From RUG12461 sp045661345 (lineage in GTDB: Bacteria > Bacillota > Clostridia > Lachnospirales > Lachnospiraceae): a stretch of 64,000 nt of DNA. Positions 39,568-48,668 of the stretch are shown one piece after another. The position numbers and the translations under genes were made by a program. The notes beneath the pieces were generated by a model that made no database searches, had not been told where the DNA came from, and saw nothing but the letters and a program-made list of their open reading frames with translations. Position 1 is the stretch's first letter. The number at the start of each line of letters is the position of its first letter. The DNA is taken from NCBI GenBank assembly GCA_045661345.1, contig JAZRFM010000013.1, positions 5,019 to 69,018 of the forward strand, read 5' to 3'.

Positions 39568-41025
39568 CTAATCTTCACGAATGATATAGTTCAAAGGAAT
39601 CCGTATTGTAAACGTCGTTCCTTCTCCCTCTTTACTGAATACCTTAATGGATCCCCTGTGCATCAAAACAGCCGACCGCGTGATGGCAAGCCCCAACCCT
39701 GTCCCGCCGATCTCACGGGAATGGGATTTATCCACACGGTAGAACCGCTCATAGATGTGCTCCTGGCTGTCCTCCGGAATCCCGATGCCGGAATCCGCCA
39801 CTGTCACGAAAAAGTATTCATAATCCGCATTCAGGGAAACATGAACAAAACCGCCCTCCGGCTTGTTGTACTTGATCCCGTTCTCAATGAGATTGGAGAT
39901 GGCCAGTGTCAGCTTTGTCTCATCCACCTCTGCCACAATTGGCCGGAAGCTCTCCAGCACAAGCTCTACGTTCTTTTTGTCTGCAATGGGCTGCAGCCGC
40001 TTCATAATCAGCTCCAGGAGACCGTTGATATTCACACTGGAGATCGTCAGATCCGCGGAGGCTTTATCCATCTTCACCAAAGACAAAAGATCCGTGATAA
40101 TCTTGTTTTCACGGTCGATCTCCTCTGTGATGTCCGCCATAAACTCCTGATACAGCTCTACCGGCACGTTTTCCTGACCGTTCAGGGAGTCTGCCAGTAC
40201 CTTCATGGATGTCAGGGGGGTCTTTAATTCATGAGACACATTGGAAACAAATTCCTGTCTGGAATCGTTCAGCGCCTTCATGGACGCTGTCATGTGGTTG
40301 ATCTCTTCCGTGATCTCACGGCTTTCCGTATAGCCCTGGGGCCGCAGTTCTTCAATTTCAATGCCTGTCCGGAGCTGGCGGATCGATGCCGCCAGGCGGC
40401 GGAGCGGAATCGTCTGCCGCAGCGCGGTAAAAATTGCCAACGCCACGATCAGCATCCCGGATGCGACCAGGATGATCGAGCCCCTTCCCCTCAGATACTG
40501 GTAATTATAAACATCGCTGTCCGTTGAAACACTGACCACCATCACGCCGAGTACCGGATATTCGACTTCATCGTCAATATCCGCCTCAGGGTTATTCAGC
40601 GGCACGATCAGCTCAATGTACCCGTTCTCCGAATCATAGTTGGTCACCTCGGCGCCCTTGAAGCTTTGCATCGCCTCACGGGAAATGATCGTCTTATGGG
40701 TATCCAGGTCATAGGTATCCTTCACGATACGGAAGGTCTGATCCACCAGCATCACACGCCCATCGTAAATGTTGGTCAGCTGAAGCAGTTCAGCGTCGAT
40801 CAGCGGACTGGTCGGGTTATCCAGATATCCTTCCGAAACCACGGTATTGGCCAGAATTTTGGCCTGATTCAGAATCTCGATGGTCTTGACATTGACCGCC
40901 CTGCGTTCATAGGTCTTTAACAGGCTGGTCTGAAGAATCACCGCCGGGAGAATCCCGATCAGTGAGATAAGAATGATCAATCGGAACGTCAGACTTCCGA
41001 AAAAGCTGCGTAATTTCTTTTTCAT
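39568..41025 (-). CDS. Two-component sensor histidine kinase
   Basis: A 485-residue membrane kinase: transmembrane helix at about residues 12-35, an extracytoplasmic domain of about 150 residues, a second helix (IILVASGMLIVALAIF), a HAMP-like segment, H-box FVSNVSHELKTPLTSM, and ATPase motifs NLIENGIKYNKP, DSGIGIPEDSQ and GTGLGLAITRSAV. The architecture is like VicK/WalK kinases without a cytosolic PAS domain. It lies 4 nt after its cognate response regulator and is followed by the GerMN lipoprotein. The signal is unknown; a cell-envelope signal would fit the neighbouring lipoprotein. Confidence 0.93.
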   Translation of the reverse strand: MKKKLRSFFGSLTFRLIILISLIGILPAVILQTSLLKTYERRAVNVKTIEILNQAKILANTVVSEGYLDNPTSPLIDAELLQLTNIYDGRVMLVDQTFRIVKDTYDLDTHKTIISREAMQSFKGAEVTNYDSENGYIELIVPLNNPEADIDDEVEYPVLGVMVVSVSTDSDVYNYQYLRGRGSIILVASGMLIVALAIFTALRQTIPLRRLAASIRQLRTGIEIEELRPQGYTESREITEEINHMTASMKALNDSRQEFVSNVSHELKTPLTSMKVLADSLNGQENVPVELYQEFMADITEEIDRENKIITDLLSLVKMDKASADLTISSVNINGLLELIMKRLQPIADKKNVELVLESFRPIVAEVDETKLTLAISNLIENGIKYNKPEGGFVHVSLNADYEYFFVTVADSGIGIPEDSQEHIYERFYRVDKSHSREIGGTGLGLAITRSAVLMHRGSIKVFSKEGEGTTFTIRIPLNYIIRED

Positions 41026-41029
41026 GGCG

Positions 41030-41719
41030 CTATGCCTTATAGTAGTAGCCTACACCCCATTTGGTATGGACATACTTCGGCTCGCTCGGGTTTACTTCGA
41101 TCTTTTCACGCAGACGGCGTACATGTACATCAACCGTCCGTGCATCGCCGGGGTAATCAGCCCCCCAGATCATATGCAAAAGCTGGTCTCTGCTGTATAC
41201 CTTGTTCGGATTGGTGACAAGGAGCTCCAGAATGTCGAACTCTTTTGCGGTCAGGTTCACTTCCCGCCCCAGAATAAACAGCCTGCGGCTGTCGCAGTCC
41301 AGCTTCAGATCCCCGTTCTGCAGGATCTTCTCCGTGTCCTGGGCGGATGCGGCAGATCCGGTACGCCGCATGATCGCCTTGATCCGCGCCTTTACCTCCA
41401 GAATGTTGAAGGGCTTCGTGATATAGTCGTCCGCCCCGTACTCCAGTCCGAGGATCTTGTCCATGTCATCCCCCTTGGCTGTCAGCATCACCACCGGCAT
41501 ATCCGAAAATTCACGGATCTCCCTGCAGACCTCAAATCCATCCAGCTTCGGTAGCATGACATCCAAAAGCACCATGTCATAGCGGTTTGTCTTGGCAAGG
41601 GAGAGGGCCTCCTCTCCGTCATAGGCGCAGTCGACCTCCATCCCGTCCTGCTCGAGGCTGAACCGGATGCCCTTCACAATCAGCTTTTCATCATCGACAA
41701 CCAATACCTTTTTTGCCAT
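41030..41719 (-). CDS. OmpR/PhoB-family response regulator
   Basis: A 229-residue regulator with a receiver domain (KVLVVDDEKLIVKGI, phospho-Asp in MVLLDVMLPKLDG, VVMLTAKGDD, DDYITKPFN) and a C-terminal winged-helix DNA-binding domain (NLTAKEFDILELL, DARTVDVHVRRLREKIE, VHTKWGVGYYY). It lies 7 nt after comEA and 4 nt before the kinase. It may regulate its own cluster; no binding repeat was identified in the comEA promoter. Confidence 0.95.
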   Translation of the reverse strand: MAKKVLVVDDEKLIVKGIRFSLEQDGMEVDCAYDGEEALSLAKTNRYDMVLLDVMLPKLDGFEVCREIREFSDMPVVMLTAKGDDMDKILGLEYGADDYITKPFNILEVKARIKAIMRRTGSAASAQDTEKILQNGDLKLDCDSRRLFILGREVNLTAKEFDILELLVTNPNKVYSRDQLLHMIWGADYPGDARTVDVHVRRLREKIEVNPSEPKYVHTKWGVGYYYKA

Positions 41720-41726
41720 GATTCCC

Positions 41727-42311
41727 TCAGACTTTGACTTTCTCTTTCAATTTGGAAAAAACGCCTTCTTTGATCCCCGGGATCTGCATCAGCTCCGTGA
41801 TGTCCTTGAATGCGCCGTGCTCCTCCCGGTAGGCTATGATGCTCTCTGCTTTGGATGAACCGATACCCGGCAGCGTCATCAGCTGCTCCGCAGTAGCGGT
41901 GTTCAGATTGATCCTGCCGTCAGCAGGTTCTTCTGCTTCCGCGACCGTCTCTCCCACTACGGGGATCCGGATCATCATCCCGTCGGTCACAGGTTCCGCC
42001 TGATTGATCACCGCCGTATCCGCCTCTTCCGTCAGACCACCGGCGAGGGAGAGTGCCTCAAAGATCCGGCTGCCGCCTGGAAGCGCGTATACACCCGGCG
42101 CGTTCACCTCACCACAGACATAAATATAAACCGTATCCGTCTCTCTTTCCTCTTCCGGTTCCGCGCCTTCTGCATTCTCCGGCTCCGGATCTGCAGCGGT
42201 CTCCGTCTCTCCGGCAGTGGAAAAAGTTTCCAAATACGGCTCCGTCCTGCCGCAACCGGTCGGGTATACCGCAAGTAGCAGGATCAGAATTGCCATTTTC
42301 ATACGTTTCAT
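41727..42311 (-). CDS. comEA: ComEA-like DNA receptor lipoprotein
   Basis: ComEA binds double-stranded DNA at the cell surface and hands it to ComEC. The 194-residue protein has a lipoprotein signal (MAILILLLAVYPTGC), an acidic spacer, an SLBB-like domain (IYVCGEVNAPGVYALPGG, SLAGGLTEEAD) and a C-terminal helix-hairpin-helix pair (INLNTATAEQLMTLPGIG, ITELMQIPGIKEGVFSKL). Bacillus ComEA has a transmembrane anchor; a lipid anchor is the variation here. AAGGAG precedes the ATG at 42311. It is the first gene of a cluster that ends with comEC and encloses a two-component system. Confidence 0.93.
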   Translation of the reverse strand: MKRMKMAILILLLAVYPTGCGRTEPYLETFSTAGETETAADPEPENAEGAEPEEERETDTVYIYVCGEVNAPGVYALPGGSRIFEALSLAGGLTEEADTAVINQAEPVTDGMMIRIPVVGETVAEAEEPADGRINLNTATAEQLMTLPGIGSSKAESIIAYREEHGAFKDITELMQIPGIKEGVFSKLKEKVKV

Positions 42312-42363
42312 GAGCTGTCTCCTTTCTTTTCAATCCGAAAGGAGCCTCCATGCCCGCATGACT

Positions 42364-42392
42364 ATCATACCCAATTTTTTTTGCCTGCGCAA
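42364..42392 (-). promoter_or_regulatory. Sigma-A promoter for comEA and the downstream two-component genes
   Basis: Minus strand: TTGCGC (42387-42392), 17 nt including an A8 run, TATGAT (42364-42369), just after the stop of the solute-binding protein gene. Confidence 0.6.
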
Positions 42393-42397
42393 TAAGT

Positions 42398-43600
42398 TTA
42401 GAAAAGTTTTAGAATTTCATTTCGAAGTGATTTCCAGAAGTTGTCACTGTCCATGGCGTGGGGCATGGACACTGCATTTTCGTAAGCAGCGAACGCAACA
42501 GCCGCATCTCCTTTTGTATTCTGGGACGCAGAAACGGAAAAATGCGGGCTCATCTCATGGATCAGTCCCTGCTCTTCTTCTGCGATAAACCGGGCAAAGG
42601 AGGACGCCTCCTCCTGCCGGTTTGAAAAAGCATTGACCAGAAGAAGCTCCGTCACCGCAGCGCCTCTCATGGAAAGCGTCTCATCCAGCGGGAGCAGGGG
42701 ACTAACCCCATAAGGGACGGTCACATCGCAAAGGTCATCCGAATCAATCACCGCGGAAGCCGTTGCCGCATGATTCAGGTGGCTGACAACCGCACCCTCC
42801 GACAGGGTCTGCGCATCAATAGTGATGGAGTCCGCCAGTTCCTTCAGAAAGGCCATCTTCTTTTCAAACAGCCCGTCATCTCTGGTTACCGTAAGATGCC
42901 CCTTTTCCTCATCCGAAAAAGCAAAGCAGTCTCCCACAAAAACAAAATCAAAATACTCGTCGTCCGCATCCCATTCCACCAGATTCCCGACCTCGATCGG
43001 CAGATCATACTCCTGAATGTAGTCCAGCATGGCCCGAATGGAAACCGGCTGTTCCTCAAATGCTTCCGTCAGGTAAACAAAAACCGGTGTATTGAAACAG
43101 AGCGGATATCCGTAGACGGTCCCCCGAAGCATAGACGCTTCCCTGGCCGTCTCACAAAGATCGGCGTCTGCCGCGCCCTCTTCTTTCTCTGCGGCAAGCC
43201 CGAGCAGCACAAGCTCCTCCAGCTCATCCCCGGCAGCCAGATACAGATCCGGTACGGCTGCCTCTTCCGAGATGCTTTCCTCATAGAGCTGTTCCGCGTA
43301 GGAAAGGCTGTCCCGAAGCTCTACATGAACAGCTGTTCCTGTTTTTTCAAAATAATCCAGTGCGCACTGTCTGAAAAAGCCTTCCATTGCCGGATCCGCA
43401 TACCATAGAGTCAGTGTCTTCTCCGTATTCTCATACGCTTCCGCAAGCGCCTCCGGAGATGCGGTTGTCCCCTTCGTATCCGTCTCCGCTTCCTTTCCTC
43501 CTGTTTCCACCAGGGGATACTTCCGGGCCAGAAAAACCAGCAGCAGCAGAAACCCCATGACAAACAGCACCGAAAAGAATCTCCTGTCTTCTCTCCTCAT
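42398..43600 (-). CDS. Membrane-anchored family 1 extracellular solute-binding-like protein
   Basis: A 400-residue protein with an N-terminal membrane anchor (FSVLFVMGFLLLLVFLARKY, no lipobox) and an extracytoplasmic domain that resembles ABC sugar-type binding proteins: KTLTLWYADPAMEGFFRQCA, PDLYLAAGDELEELV, RGTVYGYPLCFNTPVFVY and FARFIAEEEQGLIHEMSP. No permease or ATPase gene is nearby, so transport is doubtful and a sensory or scavenging role is possible. Its ATG overlaps the argD stop (ATGA), so it is translationally coupled to arginine biosynthesis. Confidence 0.8.
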   Translation of the reverse strand: MRREDRRFFSVLFVMGFLLLLVFLARKYPLVETGGKEAETDTKGTTASPEALAEAYENTEKTLTLWYADPAMEGFFRQCALDYFEKTGTAVHVELRDSLSYAEQLYEESISEEAAVPDLYLAAGDELEELVLLGLAAEKEEGAADADLCETAREASMLRGTVYGYPLCFNTPVFVYLTEAFEEQPVSIRAMLDYIQEYDLPIEVGNLVEWDADDEYFDFVFVGDCFAFSDEEKGHLTVTRDDGLFEKKMAFLKELADSITIDAQTLSEGAVVSHLNHAATASAVIDSDDLCDVTVPYGVSPLLPLDETLSMRGAAVTELLLVNAFSNRQEEASSFARFIAEEEQGLIHEMSPHFSVSASQNTKGDAAVAFAAYENAVSMPHAMDSDNFWKSLRNEILKLF

Positions 43601-44802
43601 CCTCTTCGTCCATCCAAAACCTTCTTCAGGATCCCGGCCATTTCGTCGATATGCTTCCGTTCAATGACCAACGGTGGTACGATCCGAAGGACATTTCCCC
43701 CGGCGGTGATCACCAGCAGCCCTGCCTGAATCGCAGTAGCTGCAATCTCGGAAGCCGGTGTGTCCTCAGCAAAGGCAAGTCCCTGCATCAGCCCCAGACC
43801 GCGCCGGGCCACAATAAACGGGTACTCCTCCGCGAGAGAATCCAGCGTTTCCTCCAGATACGGCGTAATCTCATTCACATGGGATAAAATGTCCCGCTCC
43901 TTCATCATGTCAAAGACGGTGCTGACAGCGGCGCATACAAGGGGGTTCCCTCCATAGGTCGTTCCGTGATCCCCCGGTGCAAGAGAATCCGCGGCAACAC
44001 GCTCCGTCATGAGGAAAGCTCCCACGGGAACGCCGCAGCCAAGCGCCTTGGCAAGGGCGCAGATATCCGGTTTGATATGGAAATGCTGCCAGGCAAACAT
44101 TTTCCCGGTTCTTCCCATTCCGCACTGGACTTCATCCAGAATCAGCAAAATGTCCTTTTCATCACAGAGCTTGCGGATCCCCTCCAAAAAAACCGGATCC
44201 GCCGGATAGATCCCGCCTTCCCCCTGTACCGTTTCCAAAAGGATTGCGCAGGTCCGCTCCGACACGGCGGCGGTTACACTGTCCAGATCATTGAAGGTTG
44301 CAAAACGCACTCCGCCGATCAGCGGCTCAAAAGGTGTCCTGTAAGGCTCTGTACCGGTTACGGAAAGCGCCCCCATGCTCCGTCCGTGAAAGGAATGATC
44401 CATGGCGATGATCTCGCCGTCGTTCCTGCCGGTGCGTTGATACCGGTATTTGCGTGCCGCTTTCAGCGCTCCTTCGATGGCCTCGGTACCGCTGTTCGTA
44501 AAAAAAATACGATCCATCCCGGAGGCATCCAGTACTTTTCGGGATGCTTCCACGGCGGGTACGTTGTAGAAAAGGTTGGAGACATGGATCAAACGGTCAA
44601 TCTGATTTTTTAATTCCTGATTAAATTTCTTGTCGCAATGACCAAATGCCAGTACCGCAATCCCCGCATAGCAGTCCAGATAGCGTTTGCCCTCCGTATC
44701 ATACAGATACATGCCCTCGCCGCGTTCGAATACCACCGGATAGCGGTTATAGGTGTGCAGGAGCGACTGCTCCGCCTGTTCAATCGTCATTTCTTTCGTC
44801 AT
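43597..44802 (-). CDS. argD: Acetylornithine aminotransferase
   Basis: ArgD converts N-acetylglutamate semialdehyde to N-acetylornithine with glutamate and PLP. The 401-residue class III aminotransferase shows YLYDTEGKRYLDCYAGIAVL, FTNSGTEAIEGALKAARKY, DHSFHGRSMGALSVTG, LLILDEVQCGMGRTGKMFA and the PLP lysine in ICALAKALGCGVPVGAF. LGCG replaces the more usual LGGG. The start at 44802 (MTKEMTIEQAEQ) has AGAGG upstream and overlaps argB by 23 nt; the longer frame to 44928 lies inside argB. Confidence 0.95.
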   Translation of the reverse strand: MTKEMTIEQAEQSLLHTYNRYPVVFERGEGMYLYDTEGKRYLDCYAGIAVLAFGHCDKKFNQELKNQIDRLIHVSNLFYNVPAVEASRKVLDASGMDRIFFTNSGTEAIEGALKAARKYRYQRTGRNDGEIIAMDHSFHGRSMGALSVTGTEPYRTPFEPLIGGVRFATFNDLDSVTAAVSERTCAILLETVQGEGGIYPADPVFLEGIRKLCDEKDILLILDEVQCGMGRTGKMFAWQHFHIKPDICALAKALGCGVPVGAFLMTERVAADSLAPGDHGTTYGGNPLVCAAVSTVFDMMKERDILSHVNEITPYLEETLDSLAEEYPFIVARRGLGLMQGLAFAEDTPASEIAATAIQAGLLVITAGGNVLRIVPPLVIERKHIDEMAGILKKVLDGRRG

Positions 44803-45694
44803 GATAAAACCTCTTTTCCCGGTCACCGATGATGGCTGTTCCGATTCCCTGATTCGTAAAGATTTCCAGCAGGAGGCAATGTGCAATCCGCCCGTCCAGA
44901 ATATGCACGCGGGAAACTCCCTGCTCAATGGCTTCGATGCAGTTATTGAGCTTCGGCAGCATACCGCCGCCGATATAGCCGTTCCCGATCAGCTCCCTTG
45001 CCGCAGTGACCGTCAGCTCCGAGATCAGGGTGTCCGGATCGGCCGGATCCCGGTAGACGCCTTCTATGTCCGTAAGGAAGGCCAGCTTTTCCGCATGAAC
45101 CGCCTGCGCAATTGCACAGGCGGCATCATCCGCATTGATATTATATGTCTGATAGTCCTTATCCAGACCGATGGGACAGACAATCGGCAGGAAATCCTTC
45201 TCCAGAAGATCGTACAGGATCTTCGGGTTTACCTCCTCGATCTCTCCGACAAAGCCGATGTCCTTTCCATCGGAAAGCCTTTTTTTCACGGAAAGCAGGC
45301 CCCCGTCCTTCCCGCTGATCCCGACAGACAGGACGCCAAGCTCCTGCACCATCTGCACCAGAGATTTATTGACTCTGTTCAGCACCATTTCGGCGATTTC
45401 CATGGTGGGTTCATCGGTCACCCGAAGGCCGTTTACAAAGTGCGGCTCCATCCCGACTTTTCCGACCCAGGTGCTGATCTCTTTCCCGCCGCCATGGACA
45501 ATGATCGGCTTAAACCCTACCAGTTTTAAAAGCGTCACGTCCTGAATGACGCTTTTTTTCAAGTCCTCATCCAGCATGGCGCTTCCGCCGTATTTCACCA
45601 CGATGATCTTGCGGTTGAACCGTTGAATATACGGCAGTGCCTCGATCAGAACTTCAGCTTTTTTCAGGACTTCTCCCATCCGCTTTTCTTCCAT
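44780..45694 (-). CDS. argB: Acetylglutamate kinase
   Basis: ArgB phosphorylates N-acetylglutamate, usually the arginine-inhibited step in organisms with ArgJ. The 304-residue amino-acid kinase has IIVVKYGGSAMLDEDLKKS, KPIIVHGGGKEIS, GLRVTDEPTMEIAEMVL, YNINADDAACAIAQ and LIGNGYIGGGMLPKLNNC. GGAGGACGAA precedes the ATG. The N-terminal extension typical of arginine-sensitive kinases (EVLIEALPYIQRFN) is present. Confidence 0.97.
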   Translation of the reverse strand: MEEKRMGEVLKKAEVLIEALPYIQRFNRKIIVVKYGGSAMLDEDLKKSVIQDVTLLKLVGFKPIIVHGGGKEISTWVGKVGMEPHFVNGLRVTDEPTMEIAEMVLNRVNKSLVQMVQELGVLSVGISGKDGGLLSVKKRLSDGKDIGFVGEIEEVNPKILYDLLEKDFLPIVCPIGLDKDYQTYNINADDAACAIAQAVHAEKLAFLTDIEGVYRDPADPDTLISELTVTAARELIGNGYIGGGMLPKLNNCIEAIEQGVSRVHILDGRIAHCLLLEIFTNQGIGTAIIGDREKRFYHDERNDD

Positions 45695-45712
45695 TTCGTC
45701 CTCCTGTCCCGC

Positions 45713-46888
45713 TTATTTCGACCCGGTTCCGGAGGATGCGTCAGGTGCCTGCGTATCCTCTGCCGGTGTGCCTGATGCCGGCATGTTTTGATCCGGTGTG
45801 CTCTGTGCCGGCGTGGCTGGCGTCGGCGCATTGGGCGCCGGCGGATTCGTCACCGATGTATTTGGCACCGGCGGATTCGTCATCGGCGTATTTGGCGTCT
45901 GCGTCCCCTGCGGGGGTATGGGCTGTACCATCCTCTGCTGCTGCGTTAACCGACGTTTTTCCGCGCGTTTTTTCGACCCGCGGATGCAAAGCCAGATGAT
46001 GAGAAGAATGATGCATACGATGACTGCAAGCACGATCAGATCCGGAATATGCACCACAAACCAGATACCGAAGTCCTGAAGTCCCTCGATCACGGCTTCG
46101 GCTCTCTCCGCAAATCCTCTCTGAATCCGTGTCCAGGCACTTTCCTCTTCCACAGGCGTGTATTGCTTCACTTCCCTGATCGTAATGGAAACCGTGCTGT
46201 AATCCACCTGATTGTCATAGGTGCGGATCTGCGATTCCATGCTTTCCAGCTCGTAGCGCACCTGCGTCAGCCGGTCCTCGATCGTGATCAGATCTTCAAT
46301 GGTCTCCGCCTCTTTCATGAAATCCAGCAGTCTTTTCTGTTCCTCCTCCAGTGCCTTTTTATGGCTTTCCAGGTCTACGTAGGAAAGCGTTACATCCTGC
46401 ACGTTTTCGGATTTGTAGGTCACGTTGGACTGGTCGGAAACCGTATGCAAAAAGGCATCCAGATTTGCTGCCGGAATCCGGATCGTCATAGAGGCTTCCC
46501 GTCTCTGGCTGTCCCCGGAAGCATTGGAGTTGTTGTAGGTACTGGAGCTCTCGATATATCCGTTGTAATGCGCCACCTTCCTCTCGATATCCGGCAGCAA
46601 TGCATCGTAGTTTTCGGTCTCCACCTCCATATTGACCGTGCGGATCAGCTTGCGGTTCGTACCCTGCGCCGATTCCTGCACCTGCTCCGCACCGTTGTCG
46701 GCACGGGTGGCCTCGGCATCCGCCATGTCAAAGGCCATCTCCTCCTCATAGGCATAGCTTTCCGCCGCTGCCTCTGCCATATCATAAGCCGCGCCGGCCA
46801 TTGCAGATTTCGATGCATCGGCAATGCCGCAGCCTGACAACAGCAGCACCCCCACCAGGGTGATCAGGGCAATCAGTTTCTTTTTCAT
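45713..46888 (-). CDS. DUF4349 membrane lipoprotein inserted in the arginine operon
   Basis: The 391-residue protein has a lipoprotein signal (LIALITLVGVLLLSGC), an Ala/Glu-rich linker, a DUF4349 domain (RKLIRTVNMEVETENYDALL, NNSNASGDSQRREASMTIRI), a coiled coil (DLESHKKALEEEQKRLLDFM), a transmembrane helix (IVLAVIVCIILLIIWLCI) and a cytosolic tail of about 70 residues rich in Pro, Thr and Asn with degenerate NPPVPNT-like repeats. It lies between argJ and argB with short gaps and AGGAGG. It has no known connection to arginine synthesis. Membrane and lipid topology is inferred. Confidence 0.88.
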   Translation of the reverse strand: MKKKLIALITLVGVLLLSGCGIADASKSAMAGAAYDMAEAAAESYAYEEEMAFDMADAEATRADNGAEQVQESAQGTNRKLIRTVNMEVETENYDALLPDIERKVAHYNGYIESSSTYNNSNASGDSQRREASMTIRIPAANLDAFLHTVSDQSNVTYKSENVQDVTLSYVDLESHKKALEEEQKRLLDFMKEAETIEDLITIEDRLTQVRYELESMESQIRTYDNQVDYSTVSITIREVKQYTPVEEESAWTRIQRGFAERAEAVIEGLQDFGIWFVVHIPDLIVLAVIVCIILLIIWLCIRGSKKRAEKRRLTQQQRMVQPIPPQGTQTPNTPMTNPPVPNTSVTNPPAPNAPTPATPAQSTPDQNMPASGTPAEDTQAPDASSGTGSK

Positions 46889-46906
46889 CCTCTTATTCCT
46901 CCTGTA

Positions 46907-48133
46907 TCAAGAGCGGTAATCCGCATTGATATCCACATATTCATGGGTCAGATCACATCCCCAGGCAGTTGCCTGCTCTTCTCCCTCATGGAGATCCGCG
47001 ATCATGGTCAACTCCGGTTCGGAAAGGATCTTCTCCGCCAGCGCTTCATCGAAGGGAAGCATCGTGCCGTTCTCCACCATACGAATCCTCCCCGCGCTGC
47101 TCTCATACGAAAGCTCCACACGATCCGGATCGTAAGGCACTCCCGCATAGCCCATGGCGCAGAGCACTCTCCCGCAGTTTGCGTCATGTCCGTAAACCGC
47201 CGCTTTCACCAGATTGGAGGATACCACGGAACGTGCGATTCGTTTCGCCTGTTCCTTCGTCCCGGCTCCGATCACCTTCATCTCAAGAAGCGCCGAAGCC
47301 CCCTCTCCATCCTTTGCCATCATCCGGGCCAATGCAGCGTTTACCTCCCGAAGCGCCCGTCTGAAAAGCGCGAAATCTTCATCTTTCTCCGTAATAGGAC
47401 GATTGCCGGCCTCACCGTTTGCAAAGAGCAGACAGGTATCGTTGGTGGAGGTGTCCCCGTCTACGGAGATCATGTTGTAGGTGTCGCATACATCCTGTGA
47501 CAGAGCCTCCTGCAAAAGCTGTTTCGAGATCGCACAGTCCGTCGTCAGGAAGCACAGCATGGTGCACATATCGGGATGAATCATTCCGGAGCCCTTGCTC
47601 ATGCCGCCCAATGTCACGGTTTTGCCGCCGATCTCAAACCGGACAGCCGCCTCTTTCGGCACGGTATCCGTGGTCATAATGGCACGGGCAGCCAGATTTC
47701 CGTCTGCGATATTTCCTGCAAGGTTATCTTTCAGTGCATCAATTCCTGCAATCAGCTTCCCTACAGGTAGCTGCATCCCGATCACGCCCGTGGAAGCCAC
47801 GAGCACCTCCCGCTCCGTTTCGAGTCCGAGCTTTTCGGCAGCCGCCTTCGCTGTTTCCCTGCAGGCATCCATCCCTTCCTTTCCCGTGGATGCGTTTGCA
47901 ATGCCGGCATTCACAACAACAGCGTGAACCGGCGCATCGGTTTCAACGATTGCCCGATCCCATAACACGGGAGCTGCCTTCACCAGATTGGAGGTAAAGG
48001 TTCCCGCCACAGTGCAGGGCGTATCGGAAAACACCATCGCCATATCCGCACGATCCTGATATTTGATGCCTGCGGCAGCAGCTGCTGCCTGAAACCCTTT
48101 CGCCGCAGTCACTCCGCCCTCAATCCGCTCCAT
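46907..48133 (-). CDS. argJ: Bifunctional glutamate N-acetyltransferase/ornithine acetyltransferase
   Basis: ArgJ recycles the acetyl group from N-acetylornithine to glutamate, giving the cyclic arginine pathway. The 408-residue precursor is self-cleaved before a threonine; the site here is GMIHPDMCTMLCFLTTD (Cys-Thr in place of the common Ala-Thr). Other motifs are CTVAGTFTSNLVKAAPV, IVSTGVIG-like VASTGVIGMQLPVGK, SVDGDTSTNDTCLLFANG and YGHDANCGRVLCAMGYA. It is complete and lies 13 nt after a GNAT gene. Confidence 0.96.
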   Translation of the reverse strand: MERIEGGVTAAKGFQAAAAAAGIKYQDRADMAMVFSDTPCTVAGTFTSNLVKAAPVLWDRAIVETDAPVHAVVVNAGIANASTGKEGMDACRETAKAAAEKLGLETEREVLVASTGVIGMQLPVGKLIAGIDALKDNLAGNIADGNLAARAIMTTDTVPKEAAVRFEIGGKTVTLGGMSKGSGMIHPDMCTMLCFLTTDCAISKQLLQEALSQDVCDTYNMISVDGDTSTNDTCLLFANGEAGNRPITEKDEDFALFRRALREVNAALARMMAKDGEGASALLEMKVIGAGTKEQAKRIARSVVSSNLVKAAVYGHDANCGRVLCAMGYAGVPYDPDRVELSYESSAGRIRMVENGTMLPFDEALAEKILSEPELTMIADLHEGEEQATAWGCDLTHEYVDINADYRS

Positions 48134-48146
48134 AAGCCGCTCCTTG

Positions 48147-48599
48147 TCATTTATTAAATCTTGTTATATTTTCGTCGTTCAGGCTGAAATCATAATAGTT
48201 CAGATCATCCCGGAACGTCCAGCCCACGCTTTTCCAGAAAGCGTTCCCGATCTCGTTCCGCCGGAATGCGATCAGACTGACCTTGTTGATCCTCTCCGCC
48301 TGCAGTGCCTTCATGCAGAAGACTGCCATCGCCTTTCCGATCCCCTGCTTCCGATAGTCCTCCTGCACGCATACATGGTAAAGGCATCCCCGCCGGCCGT
48401 CATGTCCGCACAGGATCGCGCCGACAATTTTCCCGTCGCACTCAGCAACGACGCTGGTGGTGGGATTACGCTGCAGGAATCGGCTGATCCCGGCCTCGGA
48501 ATCATCCAGAGACCGCAATCCGATCCCGTGGATCGTCTGCCACAGGGCATAAACTGCCCGATAATCCTCTATCGTCATGGTTCGTAAGTTAACATTCAT
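48147..48599 (-). CDS. GNAT-family N-acetyltransferase in the arginine operon
   Basis: A 150-residue acetyltransferase with the acetyl-CoA binding motif QEDYRKQGIGKAM, preceded by TSVVAECDGKIVGAILCGHD and followed by RNEIGNAFWKSVGWTF. The N-terminus MNVNLRTMTIEDYRAVYALW is typical of YpeA-like GNATs. Its place between argC and argJ suggests N-acetylglutamate synthesis (the anaplerotic ArgA step) or modification of a related amine, but sequence alone does not decide. The ribosome binding site is AAGGA. Confidence 0.88.
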   Translation of the reverse strand: MNVNLRTMTIEDYRAVYALWQTIHGIGLRSLDDSEAGISRFLQRNPTTSVVAECDGKIVGAILCGHDGRRGCLYHVCVQEDYRKQGIGKAMAVFCMKALQAERINKVSLIAFRRNEIGNAFWKSVGWTFRDDLNYYDFSLNDENITRFNK

Positions 48600-48668
48600 T
48601 TCGTCCTTGCTGCCTCTCGTTGTATCAAAACAATCTTGCTGCGGTGAAAAGCGTCCTGCGGCCTTTGA

